Below, in pieces: positions 1 through 9,832 of a DNA stretch of 64,000 bases. Within the stretch, counting starts at the first letter, position 1; the number at the start of each line of letters is the position of its first letter. The stretch comes from Lodderomyces elongisporus. Taxonomy: Eukaryota > Ascomycota > Pichiomycetes > Serinales > Debaryomycetaceae. The translations under genes were made by a program, and so were the position numbers. The notes below the pieces were generated by a model. It had not been told where the DNA came from. It made no database searches and saw only the letters and a program-made list of their open reading frames with translations. The stretch covers positions 1,423,501 to 1,487,500 of the forward strand of contig NC_083677.1 of NCBI RefSeq assembly GCF_030384665.1, given 5' to 3'.

Positions 1-157
1 GAAATGTTCTCATCAACGTTTGTAGCAAATGAATACCTTCAAATCCAAAAACCAAATATTGCGGGTTTTGTTCAGTTATTGTTGGGATATAATTATCTTT
101 CACGCCGTGCGGGTTACGAGTCGACGTCGACAATACATTGGGTAAAGTAAAAAGCAT
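1..157 (-). CDS. Possible gene fragment running off the left edge
   Basis: A minus-strand reading frame is open from about position 260 to the window edge, with its first in-frame ATG at 157-155, giving at least 52 residues before the edge. The predicted peptide has mixed, protein-like composition (for example NPHGVKDNYIPTITEQNP), unlike the low-complexity frames common in this genome's spacers. I do not recognise it. It could be the 5' part of a real gene lying to the left, a decayed retroelement reading frame in keeping with the surrounding sequence, or chance. An in-frame TGA lies further upstream, so the gene cannot start much earlier without an intron. Confidence 0.25.
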   Translation of the reverse strand, partial: MLFTLPNVLSTSTRNPHGVKDNYIPTITEQNPQYLVFGFEGIHLLQTLMRTF

Positions 158-297
158 TTCACCATCAACTAGCCGCGCGCCTGGGTCTGTTTGTTCGGAA
201 TTCGTCGACAAAATATCAAGACTTCGGTTAAAAACTCCCCTACTACTAAAAACGGAAAGTCAGCATCTCCAATATTCTAATAATTGAACGTCCTGTA

Positions 298-634
298 GAA
301 ACACTGAGGTTTCATAAAATAAGTTGGTTGTTCCTTTGGGATTCTGTCCCACGGTAGTTACCTTCTCCGTCGAAACACTGAGGTTTCATAAAATTTGTTG
401 GTTGTTCCTTTGGGCTTCTGTCCCACGGTAGTTACCTTCTCCGTCGTTTTTTGAAAGGTGTATCTTCTCACCCGAAACACTGAGGTTTCATAATAATAAT
501 TGGTTGCTTCTTTCGGGATGCAATTTTGTCTTTCTCTCAAGATGCTATAAAGTCTTTCTTGCGAGATGCAATTTAGTCTTTCCCTCGGTAGTTACCATCT
601 CCGCCGTTTTTATCTGGTGTAATTCTACCTCACC
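298..634. repeat. Degenerate tandem repeat with nested sub-repeats
   Basis: Three copies begin with the same 16-bp imperfect palindrome, gaaacactgaggtttc, at 298, 372 and 474. Copies one and two are a near-exact 74-bp tandem pair, each ending in ggtagttaccttctccgtc. The second and third copies extend further, through a gtttttt...ggtgta...ctcacc tail. The third copy also carries an internal triplication of a ~25-bp element (gatgcaattttgtctttc and variants) between about 515 and 590. Two small reading frames here are by-products of the repeats. Function unknown. Confidence 0.8.
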
Positions 635-845
635 GATAACCCGTGTAGTTTGTTTAGTCTGCTACCATCATACTCAGATGAGTCCGTAGACAGTAATGAT
701 GATTTCTTAAACGCTGCTTTAACGGTGCTTATTTACCTTCTAGAATGTAATAAGTCTTTTTTAAAAAAATGATATAAACCCAAATTAGGGATGTGGTCAT
801 TATCCTAAAAATACTTTCCTCGATCTTTGCACCAATTGAGGGTAG

Positions 846-1028
846 CCACTTATACCCGTGCAATCTTCGGTACTCGTTTCAACGCCATGCCTATCACACG
901 TACAGCCTTCAAACTATAGCCAAGTCAGCAGACACGACTCTATTCGGTCTATAGTTGCACTCTGTCTAACGTCTACAACCTTCGCCCTTTGTCAACTGAT
1001 GGGTGAATATTCCATCATAAAGTGTTGA
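846..1028 (+). pseudogene. Possible decayed Ty1/copia reverse-transcriptase fragment
   Basis: A plus-strand frame without stops runs about 60 codons (846-1025) but has no in-frame ATG at its start and ends in TGA at 1026. Its second half reads YSQVSRHDSIRSIVALCL and then a Gln-Leu-type pair. This resembles the segment of copia-type reverse transcriptases just before the first catalytic Asp block (pattern YSPV-R-DSIR ... AL ... QLDV). The Asp itself is absent and the following sequence has several stops, so any element here is dead. The resemblance is short and judged from memory of the family pattern; chance is a real alternative. Confidence 0.3.
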
Positions 1029-1749
1029 CAGTATACGCTATTTGATATTTTCTGGTGTAGTCTCGGATACGTCCCGATGACTACGATGCATTATGTTCCA
1101 TTGGACTAAACTCGCATAGTTCTCCAATGAGGAGTAGCTCCTCCTTTAAACTGTAGTTCACAATAGTGAAGCTATTAATTCGTGGATAGGAGATTTACTC
1201 TTCCACAGGTCCTTCTCATAAATGATATTGACCAAATGTTGAAATGCCAAGGTATTGAAATGTCATGATCATTCAATATCCTGGTCGACAATACTGCTTA
1301 ACAGTAGCCTCAACCAATGTATCAATTACTTGAAATATTAGGTAACCATATCAAATCATTCAAATAACATGATTTGCAAGGATTTGAGGTCCTCACTCTG
1401 GTCGCCATTCTGTCGCATAGCACTGTCACAAGTAACAAGTGTACGACTGCTGAGCATCGGTTTGAGCTGGTAGCTCACCGATACCAGCGGTTTGAGTTCG
1501 TGACTTGATAGGCTATATTCCAACTAAGTGTAATTGTCAATGATCGCACCTATAAAGGTCTCAATGCTCATAAGTTAAGAGAGTAAATTGTCTCATACAA
1601 AGTCACTAGTAAGGAGAATCGTGAGAGTATACACTCTGCACGTTCACCTAGTGATTTGTGTTCAATGTAGTTGACCGTATAAAATCTATATTTTACCGAT
1701 ATTTCTATATAATAGTGATAAGTTAATTTTACCACTTCTCGTTCCTATT

Positions 1750-1757
1750 TATATAAA
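1750..1757 (+). promoter_or_regulatory. TATA-type box upstream of BOR1
   Basis: TATATAAA at 1750-1757 lies about 310 bp before the BOR1 start codon. This distance is at the long end for a yeast TATA element but is acceptable if the 5' leader is long. It is the best match to the consensus in this promoter. Confidence 0.4.
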
Positions 1758-2066
1758 CTCATCTCGTTTGAAGTTTCAAGTTTCCCATGTCGTGCAATAT
1801 TCTCCAAATATTCACTTAGCGGAAACGAGGGCACAGAGCGTCCAGTGTGTGTCGCACTGTGACAATCTTCTTTCCTTCTTTCCTTTGTTTTTTTTTTCTG
1901 TATATATATTTAATTTTGCATTCCCGCTCCTCCCCTCCCACATATCTTATCTACTTGAAAGAAAGTTGAAGTGGACAAGTAGTTTATTCTACACCAGCCC
2001 ATAAGTAAGACATTAGCAAAAAAAAGAAAAAAAATCAAAAATCTGGAGCCACACTGCTTTGTTTTC

Positions 2067-3770
2067 ATGATGAAGAGGCTATCGTTTAAGCATTTCAACT
2101 ATTTTGGGTATGGTATCTATCATGATATCAAAACCAGACTCCCGTACTACAAGTCCGACTTTACTGATGCGTGGAACTATCGAGTCATCCCTTCGTCTAC
2201 ATTCATCTTTTTCGCCAACTTGCTTCCAGCAATCGCATTTGCCCAGGATATGTTCGATAAGACCAATAATGCCTATGGAGTGAATGAGGTTCTCATGTCC
2301 AGTGCATTTGGTGGAGTTGTATTTGGATTGTTCTCGGGCCAGCCTTTGTGCATCGTGGGCGTTACTGGTCCCATCTCAATCTTTAGTTACACCGTGTACG
2401 AGCTAATGACCCCACGAGGGACTCCATATTTTCCATTTATGTGTTGGATATATTTATGGAGTATGGTTTTCCATATTATAATTGCAGTAGGGAACTACAT
2501 CTCCTGGATGAGAATCATTAGTCTTTACTCGTGTGATATATTTGGGTTCTTTATCAACTTGGTCTATATCCAAAAGGGGATCCAGATCTTGCTGAACCAG
2601 TTTGACGATGTTAACTTGGCAAGTGGATACTGCTCGGTCATGATTGCTTTGTGTATGATCATTTGTGGTGTAGGATCAACCACATTTGGAAATTATCTCC
2701 ACTACTTTCGTCCCTGGGTCAGAAAAGTATTTGTCGATTATGGAGTAGTTGCATCGGTGATTTTCTTTACCGGGTTCATCCATTTTGGTGGGAAATTGAA
2801 CGATACAGAGCTTGCTCGATTACCAATAACCAAATCGTTTCAGCCAACTGAACATGGCGATATACGACCACACGGATGGTTTATTCATTTCTGGCCGGGC
2901 GAAAACATTGAGGTTGGAGACGTGTTTCTTGCCATTCCATTTGCCATTCTCCTTACTTTTCTTTTTTACTTTGACCACAATGTATCATCATTGATGTGCC
3001 AGTCCAAGGAGTACCCACTCAAGAAACCAGCATCGTTCCATTGGGATTTCCTCTTACTTGGACTCACAACAGGGTTTGCTGGAATTATGGGTATCCCTCC
3101 ACCAAATGGTCTTATCCCGCAAGCACCACTTCACACTGACTCTTTGGTTGTTTATGACCATAGCGGAAAGAAGCTTTCGGTGGTGGAACAAAGAGTCACC
3201 AATACAGTGCAAGGAATAATGACCTTTGTGATGATGTCGCGGCCGTTTCTAGTAATCTTGGGGCTTGTCCCTCAAGCAGTTCTTTCGGGTCTTTTCTTCA
3301 TCATGGCGATCTCGGGACTTCACGGCAATATCGTCACTAATAGAATTAGATACATTTTCTTGGATAAGCATTATATTGAAAACGATCCCAATTGTCCCCA
3401 GCTTTTCAGAGATATCCATGCTTTACCTACGAAGAAATGGTTTTACATATACGTTGTACTCGAAGTCATAGGTGGTGTTGCAGAGTTTGTAATTACCTTG
3501 ACCATTGCGGCAGTCGGATTCCCTGGTGTTCTATTATTTCTTGCATTTTGCGCCAAATGGATCTGGCCGTTGTTTATACCACGCGAAGAGCTAGATCGAT
3601 TGGATGGAGATGTGGCGGATGAGTTTATATTAAAAAACTTTACTGTGGCATCGGACGAGAAGAAAAGGAGGAAACAAAACGGGGTAGATGAAGAGAAAGC
3701 GCTGGAGAGTGAGATCGACGATGATGCAGAAGAGTATACAAGAGATGCAGCCATCAGTAGCAGCGAGTGA
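2067..3770 (+). CDS. BOR1: Borate/anion exchanger, SLC4 family
   Basis: This 567-residue polytopic membrane protein is close in length to budding-yeast Bor1. The family exports borate at the plasma membrane and has been linked to vacuolar protein sorting in yeast. SLC4-type features are visible: a short cytosolic N-terminus, the segment PLCIVGVTGPISIF around residues 92-105 in the transport core, roughly ten to twelve hydrophobic segments, the conserved GIPPPNGLIPQAPLHT stretch near residue 345, and a charged, acidic C-terminal tail. ATG codons at 2067 and 2070 are both possible starts; I take the first. There is no intron. The gene stands alone, convergent with the small secreted-protein gene to its right. 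Confidence 0.93.
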   Translation: MMKRLSFKHFNYFGYGIYHDIKTRLPYYKSDFTDAWNYRVIPSSTFIFFANLLPAIAFAQDMFDKTNNAYGVNEVLMSSAFGGVVFGLFSGQPLCIVGVTGPISIFSYTVYELMTPRGTPYFPFMCWIYLWSMVFHIIIAVGNYISWMRIISLYSCDIFGFFINLVYIQKGIQILLNQFDDVNLASGYCSVMIALCMIICGVGSTTFGNYLHYFRPWVRKVFVDYGVVASVIFFTGFIHFGGKLNDTELARLPITKSFQPTEHGDIRPHGWFIHFWPGENIEVGDVFLAIPFAILLTFLFYFDHNVSSLMCQSKEYPLKKPASFHWDFLLLGLTTGFAGIMGIPPPNGLIPQAPLHTDSLVVYDHSGKKLSVVEQRVTNTVQGIMTFVMMSRPFLVILGLVPQAVLSGLFFIMAISGLHGNIVTNRIRYIFLDKHYIENDPNCPQLFRDIHALPTKKWFYIYVVLEVIGGVAEFVITLTIAAVGFPGVLLFLAFCAKWIWPLFIPREELDRLDGDVADEFILKNFTVASDEKKRRKQNGVDEEKALESEIDDDAEEYTRDAAISSSE

Positions 3771-4478
3771 GTCTCTATACTTTACGTTTACTAAATTTTT
3801 TTTTTGTTTTCAATTCTTGTGTGCTATTGAGCAATTTTTGCACTTGTGCAATTGTGCCATCACAAGTGGGTGGCTGTGCATGTGGATGTACATCATAGGA
3901 CACACATCCATTTGAAAGTGTGATTTTATCTGTTTGCTTATATATATAATAATAATAATGATAATAATAATAAAAATAGATGTTTCTTTGTTGTGGGGTT
4001 GCGAATAAGTTTCAAAGAGAATACGGTTCTCAATGATTAGAAGTATAGTTTTGAAATTGCTCAATAGTATATACCATCTTACCCTCACGTGATCTAACTT
4101 GATAAACTTTTGAAAACCATTTTGTGTAATTGCAACATCTCGGCAAATTAACCCAGCACCCCTCTTCTTTTGGACTGTAACTAGATTTTTTAAAATCCCT
4201 AGTGAGCTTATTTTTCAAGTTACTTTATACACTTCTCCTTGGTCAAACAAGAAATAGATAAACAGCGAAATTTAGGATATGAAAAATATTTTATCAACAA
4301 AACATGGCATTAAGGTACTAAATCTATAAATTCACCTTGAATGATGGATATAAGAAAAGAAAAAAAGGAAAAAAAGGAAAAAAAGAAAAAAGGAAAAAAA
4401 GAAAAAACATAAAACAGAAAAAAAAGAAAAAACGCCCCCCTTGTAATAGCCCACATCTCTTTAACAAACAAACCTACC
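3771..4478. other. Convergent 3' spacer between BOR1 and a small secreted-protein gene
   Basis: About 700 bp of AT-rich sequence between two 3' ends. It contains an ATA/ATG trinucleotide run near 3940-3975, a palindromic TCACGTGA at 4085-4092, and long A-rich tracts (4355-4430) that would read as T-tracts for the minus-strand gene and may help 3' end formation. The reading frames here are short and low in complexity; none looks real. Confidence 0.6.
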
Positions 4479-4937
4479 CTAGAATGGTTTAGGCGCTGGA
4501 TGGGTTTCCGCGTATTCTCTTTCGATAGCACGAATAATCGCCACTTCGCCGGCCCAGGCTATTGCCGTTTGGTTTGGGAATAAGTAAAGCTCAGAAGCCA
4601 AGGTTGCATTAATGTGCAATATTTCCAAAACCTTATCGAAACCAGCTTTCCCTCTTGGGATGGTGTGGTTGAGGTACGAGTTGACAACACCATCCAAGTA
4701 TTCAAGCGGGATCCATGCTGGTAATGGGTACGTGTCTCTCTTGCCTGTTCCATATCTATACGAGGCAGTTCCTGTTTTGATTTCCCTCTTTGGAAGTGGC
4801 ACTGGTTTTGCCTCTTCTCTTTTGTCATGCAAACCAAAAATTATACTTCCATCAGTTTTGTTGGGGTAACCAAAAAAGATTGCATTCAACGTAGCAAAAA
4901 GAGTCGCAATTGCAAAAAACAATTGTACAAACTTCAT
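4479..4937 (-). CDS. Small secreted dibasic-processed precursor, single-unit member of a local family
   Basis: The 152-residue product begins with a signal peptide (residues 1 to about 19, MKFVQLFFAIATLFATLNA). Lys-Arg pairs follow at 39-40, 50-51 and 66-67, the classic Kex2 cleavage signature; they would cut the N-terminal third into short peptides of about 9-20 residues. The rest (68-152) aligns with the repeat unit of the two larger genes to the right: an IPL..L start, then a Phe-Asp pair, then IN-A-T-A-EL-L and a later QT. It carries an insertion of about seven residues and has no closing Lys-Arg. The N-glycosylation sequon at the NAT position is shared with the 426-residue paralogue. The function is unknown; I infer an extracellular role from the signal peptide. 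Confidence 0.7.
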   Translation of the reverse strand: MKFVQLFFAIATLFATLNAIFFGYPNKTDGSIIFGLHDKREEAKPVPLPKREIKTGTASYRYGTGKRDTYPLPAWIPLEYLDGVVNSYLNHTIPRGKAGFDKVLEILHINATLASELYLFPNQTAIAWAGEVAIIRAIEREYAETHPAPKPF

Positions 4938-6884
4938 GATGAACTATTGATTATTGATGCAAAGTAGATATTTGAGCAAAAAAGACAAAAAAGACAAAAA
5001 AGAAAACAAAAAGAAAACAAAAAGAAAAACCAATTGCCGTATGATTCTGGAATTGGTAAAACTTGTAATCTTAAACCTTGGACTTTTGAAGAAAAAGACT
5101 TATAAAAAAAATATTTTGATTGGAAGCAAAACTGAATTGTTTATATAGTTTTTTTTTTTTTTGGTAATCTGTCAATTCGGACAGAAGCCAAAAAAAAGGC
5201 AGTGTTTTAAGCCATTGTAACATAGTAAAAGATGCCCATTGCCCAAAGATTAGCATTATAACAATAAAGAAAGGGCAAAAAAAAAGCAAGAAAGGGTGGA
5301 GGAATAGAAGAGGAGGGGAGGAAAGAAGAAAGGGAGGTGAGACGAAAGGCGGATAATTTCTTAAGCAAGCAGAGTGCTGCAATGGTTTGTTCTTCACCTA
5401 CGTTAATACCGCAAATTTCCACTTATTTTGATTCTTATTCTTATTCTCAATTTTCTTATACTTGGTTATATGGGCTTTTCATTTTTGCTTTTGAAACAAT
5501 AAGCTCTGTGTTCATAACATGTGCAAACGAAAATGTACTTCTTTCGTTTAGCGACAAAGTTGTTTATCAGGGGGTTGAAAACCTTGCAAAAACAGCTGTG
5601 TGTATATAAAATTTTGAGAAATTCAGACAACAGCTTTTAATTGACACTATCTCATAATGGATCGAAAGAACGGTTAGAATTTTTTTTGTGTAAAAGGATT
5701 AAAACACATCCACAGTGTAATTAGTCTGGCACGTTATTGATCGACATTTTAATTCTTTCTTTCTTTGTTCTTTTTTTTTTTTTCCTTCTTTTTAGTTTTC
5801 GGTTAATTAAAACAGTGATTTGTGATGGTCTTATGGGAAATCAATTAGGTTTATCACTCGCTTTTCAATTCTGTCAACAATTTCAAGAGCTTCTGAATTC
5901 CAAAGTTTCAGAGACCAAGGATATATTTGTTCCCTTTGGTATTGCCGTGGCTTTAAGACAAAAACCAAAACGGGCTGAATTTCCAACGCTCAGAATTTAA
6001 TGATTTAAAAAAATAACTTCCCTTTGATATTCATGCATTGTGCTGATAGGCTCAGCTGAAAATTTTGCTTTCCTAATGAATAATTTTCATAGTTTCCACA
6101 TTTTTTTTCTCTTGGGTGTTGCTGCTAATGTTAATGATTATTGTTGATAGTTATTGTTAGGAACTATTGTTGATAGTTATTGTTAATGATTATCAATGTT
6201 AAGAAGAATATTATACTAGAAACCAGTCGACTATAATATACTATTCATAATAAAACAAAGGCAACCTGGTAAAATAAAGAAAAGAAAATGCAAGCAACGA
6301 ATGGAAAGGTTTCGAGCCATGAGAAAAAAAAAAACATGCAGCTTTTATGAGCGGACTTAGCAGTTAATGTTGGTTGTGATGTTTCACACAATAGTCGAAA
6401 GTCTAGACGTTGCAACTGTATAGACGACATGTATATATCTTTTCTTTCATTTTGCTTTCTTTCTTTCTGAAAAAATAATTGTTAAAGTTGAAAAAAATGA
6501 AGCTTTACTTTCTGCTTGTGATTTGGTTTCACTCAATTTCAGAATTCGTTATAGGAGTGCAGTCTTGATATATACTTGAAACGATCAAAGAAAAATATTG
6601 CGCTCAGAAATCTAGAATTCGCGCTCCTTATTTAAATCTACACTGTAAAGTAAATACGCACTTGACTCTTTATAGAAACAAATTTTGTATAAGGTATAAA
6701 TGGATAAGGATGGTATAAACGGTGTAAATACTAATAAAGACTAAAAGCAATGGACAAACATCGAGTAAACTAAAACATTTTTTTTTTTAATCTATCTTAT
6801 TCTGCTGGGACTTGGATTAAGTCAGATTCAAAAGAAAGAAAAAATAGTAAACAAAGATAGCAAAAAACAAACAAAATCATCTGA
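4938..6884. other. Long spacer between the first two precursor genes
   Basis: About 1.95 kb, probably the promoter of the 4479-4937 gene, with TATATAAA on the minus strand at 5140-5147 about 205 bp before its ATG. A direct repeat (attgttgatagttattgtta) occurs at 6140-6159 and 6166-6185. An island at about 5820-6000 has less skewed composition and is open on both strands (see separate entry). The rest is A/T tracts and short frames that I do not regard as genes. Confidence 0.55.
5833..6000 (+). CDS. Doubtful 55-codon ORF
   Basis: ATG at 5833 opens a 55-residue frame ending at 6000. Its composition is more protein-like than the neighbouring frames (it includes KDIFVPFGIAVALRQKPKR), but it matches nothing I recognise. 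The minus strand across the same bases is also open for about 50 codons, so this may be a decayed coding or mobile-element fragment rather than a gene. Confidence 0.15.
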   Translation: MGNQLGLSLAFQFCQQFQELLNSKVSETKDIFVPFGIAVALRQKPKRAEFPTLRI

Positions 6885-7985
6885 TTAGAGTAAACCATCG
6901 ACAGCATTACCAATTAAGCCAACCAATTGACTTACCAAAGCACCAAGACCGTCAACGGTACTGAGACCCAATGCACCAGCATCCGCAACAGTAATACCGA
7001 GGAAGGATAACAATGAGTCAACATCGCTGATTGTACCAGCAAGAACCAAGTCGACAGCCTTGATAATGGTGCCAAGTGGAACTTTGCTCAAGAGGTCTTC
7101 CAAACCTCTCTTACTCAAAAGACCGTCAGCAGTCTTACCAATTAAACCAACCAATTGACTTACCAAAGCACCAAGACCGTCAACGGTACTGAGACCCAAT
7201 GCACCAGCATCCGCAACAGTAATACCGAGGAAGGATAACAATGAGTCAACATCGCTGATTGTACCAGCAAGAACCAAGTCGACAGCTTTGATAATGGTGC
7301 CAAGTGGAACTTTACTCAAGAGGTCTTCTAAACCTCTCTTACTCAAAAGACCATCAACAGTTTGACCAATCAATCCAACCAACAGGCTCACCAAAGAACC
7401 TGCGCCATCAGCAGTACTGAGACCCAACTCTGCAACATCATCAAGAGTAAGATCCAAAAAGGTCAATAAATCATTAACAGTGCCAATGGTACCAGTAACA
7501 ACCAAACCAACAGCCTCAGATAATGCACCAAGGGGAATTTTCTTCAAGATGCTTTCTACATCTCTCTTACTTAAAAGACCGTCAACAGTTTGACCAATTA
7601 AGCCAACTAATTGACTGACCAAAGCGCCAAGACCGTCAACGGTACTGAGACCCAATGCACCAGCATCCGCAACAGTAATACCGAGGAAGGATAACAATGA
7701 GTCAACGTCACTGATTGTACCAGCAAGAACCAAGTCGACAGCCTTGATAATGGTGCCAAGTGGAACTTTGCTCAAGAGGTCTTCAGTACCCCTTTTGACA
7801 ATAGTATTTACTGAATCATCTGCAGCATCCTGACGTGCAACAAGTTTAGCGTCTACTTCAGTATTCAAATCCAAATTTCTAGCGGCCACGAGGGTTTTGC
7901 TAGTTTCGGGAGCAGCTGGAATAGCAGCAGCATTGGATGCAACAATGTAGGCAGCAGCAGCAATAAGAACGTTTGAGAATTTCAT
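6885..7985 (-). CDS. Secreted precursor with four Lys-Arg-bounded 76-residue repeats
   Basis: The product has 366 residues. It starts with a signal peptide (1 to about 20, MKFSNVLIAAAAYIVASNAA), then a pro-region to the first Lys-Arg at 64-65, then four units: 66-141, 142-217, 218-293 and 294-366. Each of the first three ends in LLSKR and the last stops at GLL, so Lys-Arg pairs at 64-65, 140-141, 216-217 and 292-293 would let Kex2 release four peptides of about 74 residues. Units are rich in Leu, Val, Ala, Gly and Ser, mildly acidic, with hydrophobic heptad-like spacing that suggests two amphipathic helices; they contain no cysteines. Units 1, 3 and 4 are nearly identical, while unit 2 has diverged. 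I do not recognise a characterised family and assign no activity; a surface-active, signalling or host-facing peptide are all possible. Confidence 0.85.
   Translation of the reverse strand: MKFSNVLIAAAAYIVASNAAAIPAAPETSKTLVAARNLDLNTEVDAKLVARQDAADDSVNTIVKRGTEDLLSKVPLGTIIKAVDLVLAGTISDVDSLLSFLGITVADAGALGLSTVDGLGALVSQLVGLIGQTVDGLLSKRDVESILKKIPLGALSEAVGLVVTGTIGTVNDLLTFLDLTLDDVAELGLSTADGAGSLVSLLVGLIGQTVDGLLSKRGLEDLLSKVPLGTIIKAVDLVLAGTISDVDSLLSFLGITVADAGALGLSTVDGLGALVSQLVGLIGKTADGLLSKRGLEDLLSKVPLGTIIKAVDLVLAGTISDVDSLLSFLGITVADAGALGLSTVDGLGALVSQLVGLIGNAVDGLL
6888..7790 (-). repeat. 228-bp in-frame tandem repeat, four copies
   Basis: Units in coding order lie at 7790-7563, 7562-7335, 7334-7107 and 7106-6888 (the last lacks the final three codons). 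Copies three and four share at least 140 identical bases (7147-7286 and 6919-7058), including synonymous positions, and copy one is nearly as close. Copy two differs throughout. This points to recent duplication or gene conversion that bypassed copy two. Confidence 0.9.
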
Positions 7986-9571
7986 TTTGGTTTTAATTTG
8001 TATAAATTACCTTTGATTTGAAACAGATAGGGGTTGATTTGAACTAAATAGATTTGATGTCAAAGTCAAAGTTGAAGTTTAGGGTATAAGCTGGATAAAG
8101 ATTTTGCTTGATTAATGTTTTTCTTCATTTCAAAAGAAGAACCATCAATTCAAAGGAAATATACTCCAGAATTTATACTTTTTTTTTTGTCAGAACTGAA
8201 CTAGGTCTTTTATTTATTTATTTTTATTTTTTTTTTGGAACAGAAGGTGCAAAATAAGCAAAGTAAGTAGGCCCTTTGGAAGCTGACAAATTCCATAGCT
8301 GACCCTTGCGTTACTACATGACTAGTGCAAAAATGGTATAGTTTACAAATAAGTGAATAAATAAAACAAAAGCACCAGCACCAGCAGAAAATATGAGGCG
8401 TCCGCAATGAATATCGAGTAGCGTTCTTTGTTTTTTTCTTCTTGTTCTTGCTTTTCATTGTTTCACTGTTTATATTGCTGAAAGACTGCTAAAGCATTCA
8501 TATCCATATATTAGTTCTTTTTTTTTTTTGTTTGACATCAAAAGATAGAATTGTGGTGGTTGCATTCATTTTGTGTATTCACTTTGTGATGATATTACAA
8601 AATCACTGTCAAGTAAAGACCCGCCCATTATTATACAGCTCGTTTTTTTGTTTTTTTTTTAGTGCTAGCAACCAAATTCAGCTATAAACAAATACAAACA
8701 CGTTTTCCCGAATTGGATTTGATGTCCTAAACCGGAGCAAGGAACAAAGGAATTGTACAAGAAATTGTTTTCCATGTTATCCATAGTTTTTGTCATTGTT
8801 GCCCGTTTCATTGTCCTTTCAAGTGGGAAAATGTCTTATCACCGTCGTTACGATTGAAAGTGGTAGCTGAAGCAAAAGCAGAATTGAGAGTGATTGAATT
8901 TGTACTTGTAGTAGTTGTTGTTTTGTTGTTCTTTCTGTTGTTGTTGTTGCTGATGATAACGAAAGCTATTGTTGAGCTTGCTTTACAAAGCTATTATATT
9001 ATTCACTAGCCAAAATTGCAGATCCCGATAACTGTGTAAAAAAAAAATCGGGAATTGATGAGTCCTTGCATAATTTTGTGCTATTTACTTTTGTGCAACC
9101 TGGAGAAAGCACATTTTAAGTTGGTCTGCACTAGATTTGCGTTCGTGGAAAAAAAACTAACCAAAGACAGGACACGACAAATTAACGAACGACAAAGAAT
9201 ATAATAATGATGGTGAATGTGGAGGTAGTAGTGGTGGTAGTGGTAGTGGTGTTGATGATGATCAGAATGATGGTGGCGTCTTGTTGCATCCTTAAAGCGG
9301 AATTAAGAAAGTAATCCATATAATCCACATTTCCACAACATAATTTCACATTTCCACTTTGTCATAGCCTTTCTCACCCACCTCTAATTTCTCAATCCAA
9401 ATATGCCACAGCGAAGTTGGCGAAAAAATTTCATGAAATTTTTGTGAGGGATTTAAACAAGAAACCAATATTGACTTTGAGATTTGGCATGATACAAATC
9501 TATGATAATGGCTATGAATTTGCGATTGTTAAAGTGTGTGTGATACTCATTGAAAGCAAGAAAAGAAGAAG

Positions 9572-9598
9572 AACAACAACAACAACAACAATAACAAT

Positions 9599-9678
<80 letters not shown>

Positions 9679-9832
9679 GAACAACAACAACAACAAGAAC
9701 AACAAGAACAACAAGAACAACAACCACCACAACCACCACCACCACAACTACTACCACCACCACAACAACAATCAAAGCTATCAAAACAATCACAACTACC
9801 ACCATTATAACCACCATTACCATCACCACCCA
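9572..9832. repeat. CAA/CCA trinucleotide microsatellite
   Basis: An uninterrupted CAA run of about 26 units (around 9599-9678) is flanked by imperfect CAA, AAG and CCA triplets. It opens long low-complexity frames on both strands (poly-Thr, poly-Cys, poly-Val, poly-Leu), none with other coding support. It is likely length-polymorphic between strains. Confidence 0.9.

Larger units (their letters stand above)
1..2066. other. Gene-poor region upstream of BOR1
   Basis: No intact gene is visible. From 1 to about 1750 the sequence is less AT-rich and almost free of the poly-A/T tracts that fill every other spacer in the window, which suggests a different origin (for example decayed transposon sequence). 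It holds the tandem repeat at 298-634, the reverse-transcriptase-like frame, and hairpin-forming sequence at 1456-1488. From about 1740 to 2066 it becomes ordinary yeast promoter sequence, with a TATA-type box and A/T tracts before BOR1. Confidence 0.6.
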
